Below the pieces are notes generated by a model, which was given only the letters and a program-made list of their open reading frames with translations, made no database searches and was not told the DNA's origin. A DNA stretch of 64,000 nucleotides from CAYWMD01 sp964458575 (GTDB taxonomy: Bacteria; Verrucomicrobiota; Verrucomicrobiia; Limisphaerales; JADLHS01). The stretch is taken from assembly GCA_964458575.1 (NCBI GenBank), contig CAYWMD010000001.1, positions 370,062 through 434,061 of the forward strand. Direction: 5' to 3'. Numbering within the stretch: position 1 is the first letter of the stretch; each line of letters begins with the position of its first letter. The position numbers and the translations under genes are program-made. This document shows positions 44,820 to 52,361 of this stretch, in pieces.

Positions 44820-46922
44820 ATGATGTCTGAACACCGCGGCGCAAAGGCCGCAAAATTGGTTCGTGGTTCTCCGCCGGGGATTTTAATTTTGCTCGCAATC
44901 TTCTGCACTTGGGGCCAACCCACGCTCGCTGATTTTCACGTTTCGCCCAAAGGCAAGGATTCCAACGCCGGCACAAAGCGCGCGCCATTCGCGACGCTCG
45001 AGCGGGCGCGGGATGCCGTCAGTATGCTCAAGCAAACTTCCGGCCTCCCAAACGGCGGTGTGACGGTGTGGATTCACAAGGGCGATTATCCGCTGACGCA
45101 AAGCTTCATACTGACTGATCTCGACAGCGGTGAACCGGGTCGGCCGATTGTCTATCGCACCGTGCCCGGTGAGAAAGTTCAGCTCTCGGGTGGACATTCA
45201 TTGCCCGCCAGGTCGTTCCACCTGGTTAAGAACCCGGGTGTGCTGGCAGGATTGGATGCGGGAGCGCGTGGAAAAGTGTTGAGCGTGGATTTGACCGCGC
45301 TTGGCGTCACGAACCTCGGCACGTTTCCCGACCAATTCAGCGGCGCGGTGTTGTTGCCCGAACTGTTTTTCAATGATGAACGCATGACGCTGGCGCAGTG
45401 GCCAAATGAGGGTTGGGTGGAGTTTACCAACGTCATCGAGAGCGGCCCGGCCGAGTGGCGCAAATACGCTTCCGCCAAACCCGGTCAGTTCGAGTTCATC
45501 AACGACCGGCTGGAACGATGGCACAATGCGCCCGCCGTCTGGCTGAACGGCTACTGGTGTTTTGATTGGGCCAGCGAAACAATTCGCGTCGGCGAAATTG
45601 ATCCGCGGCAACATCGCATCACTCTTGCCCGGAAGCACGTCTATGGTCTCGGCCAAGGCAATCCGGGCGGGCGGCGGTTCGTCGCGGTAAACTTGCTCGA
45701 AGAACTGGATCGTCCCGGCGAATATTTCATAGACCGAACCGCGGGGACACTTTACTTCTGGCCGCCCGGCTCGCTGCGCAAGGGCCAGGCAATCCTTTCA
45801 ACTCTCGCCGAGCCGGTTGTATCGCTGCATAACGTGTCCCACGTCACGCTGCGTGGCCTCACGGTGATGGACTGTGTCGGCACCGGGATTTTGGTGAATG
45901 GCGGACGCGAAAATCAGATCGCCGCCTGTCGCGTGCTTAACACGGGCCGGGACGGCGTTGTGGTCGAGGGCGGCGAGCTACACCGCGTCGCGGCCTGCGA
46001 AATTTCCGACAACGGCACCGCCGGGCTGCGGATGACGGGTGGCGACCGCAAAACGCTCACGCCCTGCGGACATGAAGCGGTCAACAATCACATCCATCAC
46101 GTGTCCGGCCGGCAACGCACGGGCGCCGGGCACATCCACATTGGCGGCGTGGGGGTTCGATTGGCGCATAATCTCATCCACGACGGTCCGCATCAGGCCA
46201 TCTGGCTGGCGGGCAACGACCACGTGATCGAGTTCAACGAGGTCCATCACACCGGCATGGAGAGTGATGACTGCGGTGCGTTCTACATGGGCCGCAATCC
46301 GTCCGAGCGAGGCTCGGTTCTACGTTACAACTACTGGCACGATACGGGCAGCCCGCGCGCCCACGGCAGTTGCGCGGTTTATTTCGACGACGGGGCCGGC
46401 GGGCAGACGGTTTTTGGAAACGTTTTCCATCGCGCGGCCGGCGGGAAGTTCGGTGCCGTCTTTTCGCACGGCGGACATGACAATCTCGCGATCAACAACA
46501 TCTTCGTTGATTGTCCGCTCGCGTTTGGCAGCGCACCATGGCCGGACAAACTCTGGAAAGAATGGCTGGCGGGCGAATACTTCCAGCCGCGACTGCTCCA
46601 GGAGGTGGATATCACGCGTCCGCCCTATACGGACCGGTACCCAGAACTGAAAGGCTTCATGGATTTCCACGGCGAACCGCGAATGAATTTTGCCTCCAAC
46701 AACGTGGTGTTCAGTTGCCGGCAAATTGCCACCGGCAATTGGGTGGCCACCAACAATTTCATCACCAGGAGCGATCCCGGCTTTGTGAAGGCGCAGGCGA
46801 AGAATTTCCAGTTGCGGGAGGACTCGGTGGTGTTTCAAAGGCTGCCCGGGTTTCAGCGCATTCCGTTCGAGCGGATCGGTTTGCGCCGCGACCAGCTGCG
46901 GAAAGAAGTCGAGCGGCACTGA
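44820..46922 (+). CDS. Secreted right-handed parallel beta-helix protein
   Basis: 700 residues from the first of two adjacent ATGs, with GGGGA upstream. A signal peptide (about 1-37, ending PTLA) precedes FHVSPKGKDSNAGTKRAPFATLERARDAV, the opening motif of a family of pectate-lyase-like surface carbohydrate enzymes. A long solenoid follows (about 330-560) with repeating N-x-I/V-x(5-7)-G turns such as VSHVTLRGLTVMDCVGTGILVNGGRENQIAACRVLNTG and NHIHHVSG...IHIGGVGVRLAHNLIHDG. It probably binds or cleaves a polysaccharide; no specific catalytic set can be assigned. The next gene, an SGNH hydrolase on the same strand 75 bases on, could deacylate the same substrate. Confidence 0.85.
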   Translation: MMSEHRGAKAAKLVRGSPPGILILLAIFCTWGQPTLADFHVSPKGKDSNAGTKRAPFATLERARDAVSMLKQTSGLPNGGVTVWIHKGDYPLTQSFILTDLDSGEPGRPIVYRTVPGEKVQLSGGHSLPARSFHLVKNPGVLAGLDAGARGKVLSVDLTALGVTNLGTFPDQFSGAVLLPELFFNDERMTLAQWPNEGWVEFTNVIESGPAEWRKYASAKPGQFEFINDRLERWHNAPAVWLNGYWCFDWASETIRVGEIDPRQHRITLARKHVYGLGQGNPGGRRFVAVNLLEELDRPGEYFIDRTAGTLYFWPPGSLRKGQAILSTLAEPVVSLHNVSHVTLRGLTVMDCVGTGILVNGGRENQIAACRVLNTGRDGVVVEGGELHRVAACEISDNGTAGLRMTGGDRKTLTPCGHEAVNNHIHHVSGRQRTGAGHIHIGGVGVRLAHNLIHDGPHQAIWLAGNDHVIEFNEVHHTGMESDDCGAFYMGRNPSERGSVLRYNYWHDTGSPRAHGSCAVYFDDGAGGQTVFGNVFHRAAGGKFGAVFSHGGHDNLAINNIFVDCPLAFGSAPWPDKLWKEWLAGEYFQPRLLQEVDITRPPYTDRYPELKGFMDFHGEPRMNFASNNVVFSCRQIATGNWVATNNFITRSDPGFVKAQAKNFQLREDSVVFQRLPGFQRIPFERIGLRRDQLRKEVERH

Positions 46923-46997
46923 AAGGCAAGCCCAGGCGACGCCAGTCGCCGGCTCCGCCATTGACACGCTGCGATCCGAATTGCCAGTCTTTCCGCC

Positions 46998-47732
46998 ATG
47001 AATATGAAAACTCTTCGCCCATTTATCGCAGTCTCGTTGATCACGGCGGCGCTGGCCACCCAGGCCTGCGCCCAATCGTCGCCCGCTTCAGCCGATCGGG
47101 CCAACACGGCCATCGTCCCCGTGATGCACACCGGCCAACGCACGGAGACCGTGCTGCAAACGGCGAAGGACCATCCCGGCAAGTGCGACATCGTGTTCAT
47201 CGGCGATTCGATTACCCAGGGCTGGGAAGGCAGTGGAAAAAAGGTCTGGCAGAAATATTACGGCCACCGCAAATGCCTGAACTTTGGCGTGAGTGGAGAT
47301 CGCACGCAGCACGTGCTTTGGCGCTTCGAGCATGGCCAGTTGGATGGCGTTGAACCCAAAGTTGCGGTGCTGATGATCGGCACGAACAATTCCAACAAGG
47401 ATGACAACTCCGAGGCCGACATCCTCGCGGGCGTGCAACTCATCGTGAAACAAATCCGCGAGCGCCTGCCCAAGACAAAGATCATCGTGGTCGGCATCTT
47501 CCCCCGCGGCCAAACCTTCACTACCCAACGGGGAAAAATTCTCCAGGTCAACCAGGCGCTGGCAAAACTGGCCGACGACAAAATGATTTACTACATAGAC
47601 TTCGGGTCGCAACTCATCGAGCCGGATGGCTCCATCCCTAAGGCCATCATGCCGGATTACCTGCACTTGAGCGAGCAGGGTTACGAAGTATGGGCGCAAG
47701 CCATCGAACCCGCGCTGAAGAAGCTGCTTTAA
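46998..47732 (+). CDS. Secreted SGNH/GDSL hydrolase
   Basis: 244 residues with a signal peptide (about 1-25, ending TQACA). The SGNH blocks are present: block I GDSITQGW with nucleophile Ser71, block II Gly in FGVSGDRT, block III GTNN (Asn), and block V DYLHLSEQGY with Asp220 and His223. The form is closest to the platelet-activating-factor acetylhydrolase-like esterases that deacetylate carbohydrates. It probably removes acyl groups from glycans outside the inner membrane, perhaps together with the beta-helix protein upstream. Its stop overlaps the convergent bioA stop by four bases. Confidence 0.92.
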   Translation: MNMKTLRPFIAVSLITAALATQACAQSSPASADRANTAIVPVMHTGQRTETVLQTAKDHPGKCDIVFIGDSITQGWEGSGKKVWQKYYGHRKCLNFGVSGDRTQHVLWRFEHGQLDGVEPKVAVLMIGTNNSNKDDNSEADILAGVQLIVKQIRERLPKTKIIVVGIFPRGQTFTTQRGKILQVNQALAKLADDKMIYYIDFGSQLIEPDGSIPKAIMPDYLHLSEQGYEVWAQAIEPALKKLL

Positions 47733-49276
47733 CGGCCTGAGCCATCGAGCACTTCTAGAATTGACTCGCGCAAGGCCGCGACCATCCGCTGTGTTTGTGT
47801 GACCGTCGTGCAATATGGCGGCATCAGCACGATGACATTCCCGATGGGGCGCGTTAGCACGCCTCTTCGTGCCATTGCTTCGCAGACACGGGTACCGGCT
47901 TGTTCGCGCAAATCGAATGGCGCCCGTGTGCGCCAGTCACGGACCAGTTCCACACCAACGATCAAACCGACCTGGCGGATGTCGCCCACGTTGGGGAGTG
48001 ACCAAAGCGACTCCAGTTCTCCGGTCAAGGCCGCTTCGAGTGCCGTGCGCTTTACGATGGACTCCTGGCCTTGCAGAATTTCCAGGGACGCAAGGGCCGC
48101 ACTCGCGCCGAGTTGATTGGCCGTGTAACTGTGGCCGTGGAAAAAAGTTTTGAACTCCCGATATTCGCCGAGAAAGGCGTTGAAGACTTTCTGCGTGGTG
48201 AGCGTGGCCGCCATCGGCAGGTAACCTCCGGTCAACCCTTTGGCGAGCGCGAGAAAATCTGGTTGGACGCCCGCATGCTGGCAGGCGAACAAATCTCCGT
48301 GGCTGCGTTCGTAAGAACGCGGCAAATCTTTTCTTGACGAAGTTAGCCGCGAACTCACGTTCGCAGCCCCGCCGCATCGTCCAAACCCCGTCATCACTTC
48401 ATCCGCAACCAGCAGCGCACCTTGACCGCGCGCAATGTCCGTCACCTGCCTCAACCACCCGTTTGGCTGCGGAATCATTCCCGCTGCGCCTTGGAGCAAA
48501 GGTTCGAAAACAAACGCGGCGTAGGAATTGCCTTTCCGCTTCTGCATCTTGAATTTCTTCGCAACGGCGCCGACACACTCCCAGCTGCACTTGCGATAGT
48601 CACGCGCATCCGCTCGCTCCGGTTTCGCGCGATTGAACGGGCAGCGATAGCAGTACGGCGACATCACCTGATCGGTTTTGAACAGCAGGCCGGAGTAAGC
48701 CTTGTGAAAAAGGTCCACATGGCCCAGCGCCACGGCGCCCAGCGTGTCGCCGTGATAAGCGCCTTCAAGCGAGAGGAATCTTGGCCTTGATTTTGGCCCG
48801 CGCGTCCGGCGGGTAAACTCGTATGCCAACTTGAGCGCGACTTCCATTGCGGTCGAGCCGTCGTCGGAAAAGAAGACTCTTTCCAACATCCCGGAGGGAC
48901 GAGTTATACGAGTCCCGGAACCCGACTGGGAACGAATGGGACTCGTGTAACTCGTCCCTCTGAAATCGGACGGATTAGCGGCTATCACCAGTCTCCGCGC
49001 CAACAAGGCGGCCGGTTCATTAGCCAATCCCAACGCCGAGCTGTGAGAAATCCGATTGAGTTGTCGTTGGATGGCGCGATTGAGCTTCGGATGATTGTGC
49101 CCGTGCAGATTGGTCCAGATGGACGAGTTGGCATCGAAATATTCCCGACCCCGCGCGTCCCGCAGCACCGCGCCTTCGCCTTCAACAATCACAATCGGCT
49201 CGCGTTTGAGCCAGTCGCGCATCTGCGTGAACGGATGCCAGACAAATTGGTGGTCGAGTTGGGCGAGCTGGTGCAT
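47729..49276 (-). CDS. bioA: Adenosylmethionine-8-amino-7-oxononanoate aminotransferase, with two in-frame repeat insertions
   Basis: 515 residues, well above the ~430-450 usual for BioA. PLP enzyme that converts KAPA to DAPA in biotin synthesis. Family features: HPFTQMRDW at the N-terminus, GREYFDANSSIWTNLHGHNHP, FFSDDGSTAMEVALKLA, LEGAYHGDTLGAVALG, the PLP-contacting DEVMTGFGR and the Schiff-base Lys in LALAKGLTGGYLPMAATLTT. Two extra segments interrupt conserved blocks: about residues 106-128 before FFSDDGS, and about 304-326 between GFGR-CG and DLFACQHAGV. Both coincide exactly with palindromic DNA elements (listed separately). The gene starts three bases after bioF's stop, so bioF-bioA is an operon. 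Activity despite the insertions is not known. Confidence 0.94.
   Translation of the reverse strand: MHQLAQLDHQFVWHPFTQMRDWLKREPIVIVEGEGAVLRDARGREYFDANSSIWTNLHGHNHPKLNRAIQRQLNRISHSSALGLANEPAALLARRLVIAANPSDFRGTSYTSPIRSQSGSGTRITRPSGMLERVFFSDDGSTAMEVALKLAYEFTRRTRGPKSRPRFLSLEGAYHGDTLGAVALGHVDLFHKAYSGLLFKTDQVMSPYCYRCPFNRAKPERADARDYRKCSWECVGAVAKKFKMQKRKGNSYAAFVFEPLLQGAAGMIPQPNGWLRQVTDIARGQGALLVADEVMTGFGRCGGAANVSSRLTSSRKDLPRSYERSHGDLFACQHAGVQPDFLALAKGLTGGYLPMAATLTTQKVFNAFLGEYREFKTFFHGHSYTANQLGASAALASLEILQGQESIVKRTALEAALTGELESLWSLPNVGDIRQVGLIVGVELVRDWRTRAPFDLREQAGTRVCEAMARRGVLTRPIGNVIVLMPPYCTTVTQTQRMVAALRESILEVLDGSGR
48301..48368. repeat. Palindromic element inside bioA (type 3, near residue 304)
   Basis: 68 bp with 23-nt arms 48301-48323 and 48346-48368 (18 of 23 positions pair) and a 22-base loop. 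Each arm is also a hairpin by itself: GCGTTC-GTAA-GAACGC on the left and GCGAAC-TCAC-GTTCGC on the right, with arm differences that keep the small hairpins paired. It is read in frame within bioA. Confidence 0.8.
48894..48960. repeat. Palindromic element inside bioA (type 2, near residue 106)
   Basis: 67 bp with 23-nt arms 48894-48916 and 48938-48960 that pair at all but one position (the exception can be G-U) around a 21-base loop. Arms begin GAGGGACGAG and end ...CTCGTCCCTC. It is read in frame within bioA as a Ser/Thr/Gly/Arg-rich peptide. Confidence 0.88.
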
Positions 49277-49279
49277 GGG

Positions 49280-50521
49280 TCAGTCTGGAAGGTGGAGCTC
49301 AGACTGAGCCGCTTTCAGCGCCATGATTAGATGGGCGAGGTCGTCGCTCGTGTGGGCTGCGCTCAAAGTCACACGCAAGCGGGCGGCGCCGCGGGCGACC
49401 GTCGGATAGCGAACGGCGGGAATGAACAGACCGCGAGCGCGCAGGTCGGCCGCGAGTTTCATGGCTTTTGCTTCGTCACCCACGAGAATCGGAATGATGG
49501 CGCTGTTGGTTCGTGAATCGGGCCGGGAAAGGCCCGCGCGAAGTTCACTCGCGCGTTGCCAAAGAAGTTTACACCGCTCGGCGCCCGCATTGGCTTGAAC
49601 CAGCCGGACCGCCGCGGTGGCCGCGCCGGCGGCGGCGGGTACCGGCGCGGTCGAAAAAATAAAACTTCGTGCCCGGTTGACCAGGTAATCAATCAACTGG
49701 CGCGATCCGCAAAGGTAACCACCGCTCGCGCCCAGCGCCTTGCCGAGCGTGCCCATCTGGATTTCGATCTGTTCGGCCACCGCAAATTCTTCAGCGAGAC
49801 CGCGGCGGTTGGCGCCATACAACCCCGTGGCATGGGCCTCGTCCACCATTAACCAGGCTCCGTATTGCTGCTTGAGGGCGACAATCCCGGATAGCGGTGC
49901 GGCGTCCCCGTCCATGCTGAAAATACTTTCGGTGACGATCAAGGTGCGCGGTGGTTGGAGTTCACGCTTTAGCGTGTTCGGGGACAAGCTGAAGCTCGAA
50001 CTCCAACTCTTTCGCTGCGCTGCCGACCATTTCAGAATCTTTCTCAAATCGTCGAGATCGTTATGCTTGAACACGCGCAATTTCGCCCCGCTCAATCGCG
50101 CTGCGTCCACAATGCAGGCGTGAACGAGCCTGTCCACGATGATGATGTCGTCCTTGCCGAGCAGTGCGGTGATCGTGCCCAGGGCGGTGGCATAACCGGA
50201 TGAAAACACCAGCGCGGCCTCCGTGCCTTTGAACGCGGCGAGAGTTTCCTCAAGTTCATGGTGCGGCGCGAGCGACCCGCAAATCAGGCGCGCCGAGCCG
50301 CTGCCGGCGCCGTACTTTTCCGCGGCGCGAATGGCCGCTTCTTTCAGCGCCGGGTGATTGGCCAGTCCGAGATAATCGTTGGAGGAAAAGTTTAAAAGCG
50401 TCTGGCCGCCCGCTTCGATGCGGGTTCCCGGCGGCGAATCCACCCGGCGCAGTTCGCGATACAGTCCCTGTTCGCGGATCGCTGTCAACTGCTGTTCGAT
50501 GGCTTGTTCGAAGTTCGCCAT
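49280..50521 (-). CDS. bioF: 8-amino-7-oxononanoate synthase with an in-frame repeat insertion
   Basis: 413 residues from the ATG at 50521 (E. coli BioF is 384). PLP enzyme that condenses pimeloyl-ACP/CoA with alanine to give KAPA. Blocks: LNFSSNDYLGLANHPALK, GAGSGSARLICGS, HACIVDAARLSGA, TESIFSMDGDAAPL, MVDEAHATGLYG, and the Schiff-base Lys in TLGKALGASGG. Between FKHNDLDDLRKIL and TLIVTES it carries about 23 residues that E. coli BioF lacks; they coincide with a 54-bp palindromic element (residues about 172-190). It starts 14 bases after the amidohydrolase stop and ends three bases before bioA. Confidence 0.94.
   Translation of the reverse strand: MANFEQAIEQQLTAIREQGLYRELRRVDSPPGTRIEAGGQTLLNFSSNDYLGLANHPALKEAAIRAAEKYGAGSGSARLICGSLAPHHELEETLAAFKGTEAALVFSSGYATALGTITALLGKDDIIIVDRLVHACIVDAARLSGAKLRVFKHNDLDDLRKILKWSAAQRKSWSSSFSLSPNTLKRELQPPRTLIVTESIFSMDGDAAPLSGIVALKQQYGAWLMVDEAHATGLYGANRRGLAEEFAVAEQIEIQMGTLGKALGASGGYLCGSRQLIDYLVNRARSFIFSTAPVPAAAGAATAAVRLVQANAGAERCKLLWQRASELRAGLSRPDSRTNSAIIPILVGDEAKAMKLAADLRARGLFIPAVRYPTVARGAARLRVTLSAAHTSDDLAHLIMALKAAQSELHLPD
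49954..50007. repeat. Palindromic element, type 1, inside bioF
   Basis: 54 bp (18 codons) with 23-nt arms 49954-49976 and 49985-50007 matching at 19 of 23 positions and an 8-base loop. Arms begin GTTGGAGTTC and end GAACTCCAAC. The left arm also folds alone as CACGCT-TT-AGCGTG. It shares its arms with elements at 34494 and 58165 and is translated in frame. Confidence 0.85.
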
Positions 50522-50535
50522 GTCGCGTGGGCCCT

Positions 50536-51849
50536 TCAAAAAAGCGCGGGTTGCTGCATGAACCGGGGTGCAAGGGCCCATTGGCCGCCAATCATGCTGC
50601 CGTTCACGTCGCCTTCATGATGCAGGACCGCCTCGAAGCTGTCCGCATTCCTGCCCGGCCAGGGCAACACGACGATATCCGCGTTCGCGCCCCGGGTCAG
50701 TTCGCCGGCCTTGCCCCGCAGGCCGAGGGCCCGGGCGCCATTGACGGTGGCCATTTCCAAAATGCGCCGGGGCGACACACCGGGATGTTTCCCGGCGAAA
50801 GCGCGCATTTCCAAAAACAGATTCAACTCCAGTTGCGTACAGGGATGCTTGCGCACCGTCGCCAGGCTGTCCGTGCCGAGGCAAAGGTTCACGCCCGCCT
50901 TCGCCAACGCGCGCCGAGGGAACTCCGCATGCCGGAAGTAATCATGACTGCGGGGACAATGCACGACGCTGACGCGTTTGCGTCCGAGCAGTTCGGCATC
51001 GCCCGGGGCGAGATGATTGACGTGCACCGCCAGCAGGTTTGAACCGAGCAGCCGGTTTTTGACCAGATGTTGCACCGGCGAACCTCCGCCGCAATCAGCC
51101 ATGTCCCGCTGGCTGCGCATCAGCCAGTCAAACATCTCGCCCCGACCTTGCGTGAACATTTCAAACTCGGTGGCGGATTCAGCCACGTGCGTGACGACGC
51201 GCCAGCGCCGTCGCCGCGCTGCGGCGGCGATGAGCTTGATCAATTTCGACGTAGTTGAGTAGGGCGCGTGCGGTGACAACCCGGCGGCGCAGCGCCCCGG
51301 CGACAGCGAGTCAATCTTCTCCGCCATCTCGGCGAGGATGGTCTTGGGTTCACGGCGGCTGCGAACCCCGGTCATTTCCAGAAACGAAAACACCCGCAAC
51401 GGCGTGCTGCGCCACAAATCAGGCAGTAGTTGCGGCACCGCTTCGATGTCGGCCACCGTGGTCGTGCCGGTGCGTAACAGCATCCGCGCCCCGTCGAGCC
51501 ACGATTTTGCGAAGTCGGAATAAGTCCAGCACGACTTCTCGGTGGTGATGCTTTTGATCCAGTCGCAAAAGCTTTTCGTCGGCGGAAACATCCCGGCCAT
51601 CCCGGTGTAATCGAGGTGGCAATGTGCGTTGACCAGTCCGGGCAGCAGGATGGAATCGCCGAGATCAACGACCCAGCCGGAATACGTTCGCCGGATCGAA
51701 CGCCAGCGGCCCACAGCGGCGATGCGGTCGCAGCCAACGACCACTGCGCCGTCTTCGATGGGCCCGCGCCGGATGGGAACAACGACGCGGGCGCGGAGGA
51801 TAAGGAGGGGCTGAGGGTTGAGCGTCGAGGATTGAGAGCGTTTCGGCAC
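50536..51849 (-). CDS. Metal-dependent amidohydrolase (MtaD/SsnA-like deaminase family)
   Basis: Up to 437 residues from a GTG at 51849; the first ~13 residues (SQSSTLNPQPL) are coded by low-complexity DNA, so the true start may be a little downstream. TIM-barrel hydrolase with the metal-binding HxH in PGLVNAHCHLD, LSPHAPYST, His in VTHVAESATEFEMF, VNHLAPGD and the catalytic Asp in LCLGTDSLATVRKH. The family removes amino groups from nucleoside-like substrates (S-adenosylhomocysteine, aminofutalosine) or from chlorinated rings. Position in front of bioF suggests co-transcription but does not identify the substrate; a futalosine-pathway deaminase is one option. Confidence 0.85.
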   Translation of the reverse strand: MPKRSQSSTLNPQPLLILRARVVVPIRRGPIEDGAVVVGCDRIAAVGRWRSIRRTYSGWVVDLGDSILLPGLVNAHCHLDYTGMAGMFPPTKSFCDWIKSITTEKSCWTYSDFAKSWLDGARMLLRTGTTTVADIEAVPQLLPDLWRSTPLRVFSFLEMTGVRSRREPKTILAEMAEKIDSLSPGRCAAGLSPHAPYSTTSKLIKLIAAAARRRRWRVVTHVAESATEFEMFTQGRGEMFDWLMRSQRDMADCGGGSPVQHLVKNRLLGSNLLAVHVNHLAPGDAELLGRKRVSVVHCPRSHDYFRHAEFPRRALAKAGVNLCLGTDSLATVRKHPCTQLELNLFLEMRAFAGKHPGVSPRRILEMATVNGARALGLRGKAGELTRGANADIVVLPWPGRNADSFEAVLHHEGDVNGSMIGGQWALAPRFMQQPALF

Positions 51850-51901
51850 GGTGGGCTGTTTTTAGTCCATCAAGCATTCACCCTCGACTCTCGACCAACT
51901 G

Positions 51902-52255
51902 TCAGGCGCCGCGCTGTTTGCGATGTTCCTTCTCGCGCGCCGCCTGTTTGTGCCATCGCTCGAGGGTCCTTTTATGGCGCTTGCGGATTTGTTGTTCGAT
52001 TTTCTTCGCAACCAGATCAATGGCGGCGTACAGGTCGCTTTCGCGGTCTTCGGCAAACAAATCCGGGCCCGGGACGGCCAGGCGGATGGAGCACGAGAAC
52101 TGTCGTTCCGGCGCGCGAGTATGGTCGTGTTCCAACGTGACACGTGCGTCAATGGTGCGTTTGTCGAAATGATCGAGCTTTTCCAGTTTGGCCACCACGT
52201 GGTCCTCAATCGCTTTGGTGAGGGTCACGTTGTGCGGGATGATAATGAGTTTCAT
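51902..52255 (-). CDS. hpf: Ribosome hibernation promoting factor, short form
   Basis: 117 residues from the ATG at 52255 (MKLIIIPHNVTLTKAIEDHV). Binds the 30S subunit in stationary phase and promotes inactive 100S dimers or inactive 70S ribosomes. Family features: the beta-strand start, KLEKLDHFDKRTIDARVTLEHDH and FAEDRESDLYAAIDLVAKKIEQQIRKRHKR, then a basic C-terminal tail (ending EKEHRKQRGA). It lacks the long-form C-terminal dimerisation domain. It diverges from parA, with 106 bases between the starts. The upstream open frame to 52501 is not coding. Confidence 0.93.
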   Translation of the reverse strand: MKLIIIPHNVTLTKAIEDHVVAKLEKLDHFDKRTIDARVTLEHDHTRAPERQFSCSIRLAVPGPDLFAEDRESDLYAAIDLVAKKIEQQIRKRHKRTLERWHKQAAREKEHRKQRGA

Positions 52256-52326
52256 GTTGCCAGATAGTTCCTGCACCAAAATAGACTGCGCGCCGAGTAA
52301 TGCAAGCGCCGACGCTGTGGGAAGGC

Positions 52327-52355
52327 TTGAACTCTGTGGCAGATCGTTTTTAATC
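52327..52355 (+). promoter_or_regulatory. Possible sigma-70 promoter of parA
   Basis: TTGAAC (52327-52332), a 17-base spacer, then TTAATC (52350-52355). Transcription would start at or next to the GTG at 52362, implying a leaderless or nearly leaderless message; no Shine-Dalgarno site is visible. Confidence 0.35.
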
Positions 52356-52361
52356 TGCCGC

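Noticed and set aside
47729..50521. bioA and bioF as pseudogenes because of the insertions
   Set aside because: Both frames are fully open across the elements and all catalytic motifs remain, so I keep them as genes.
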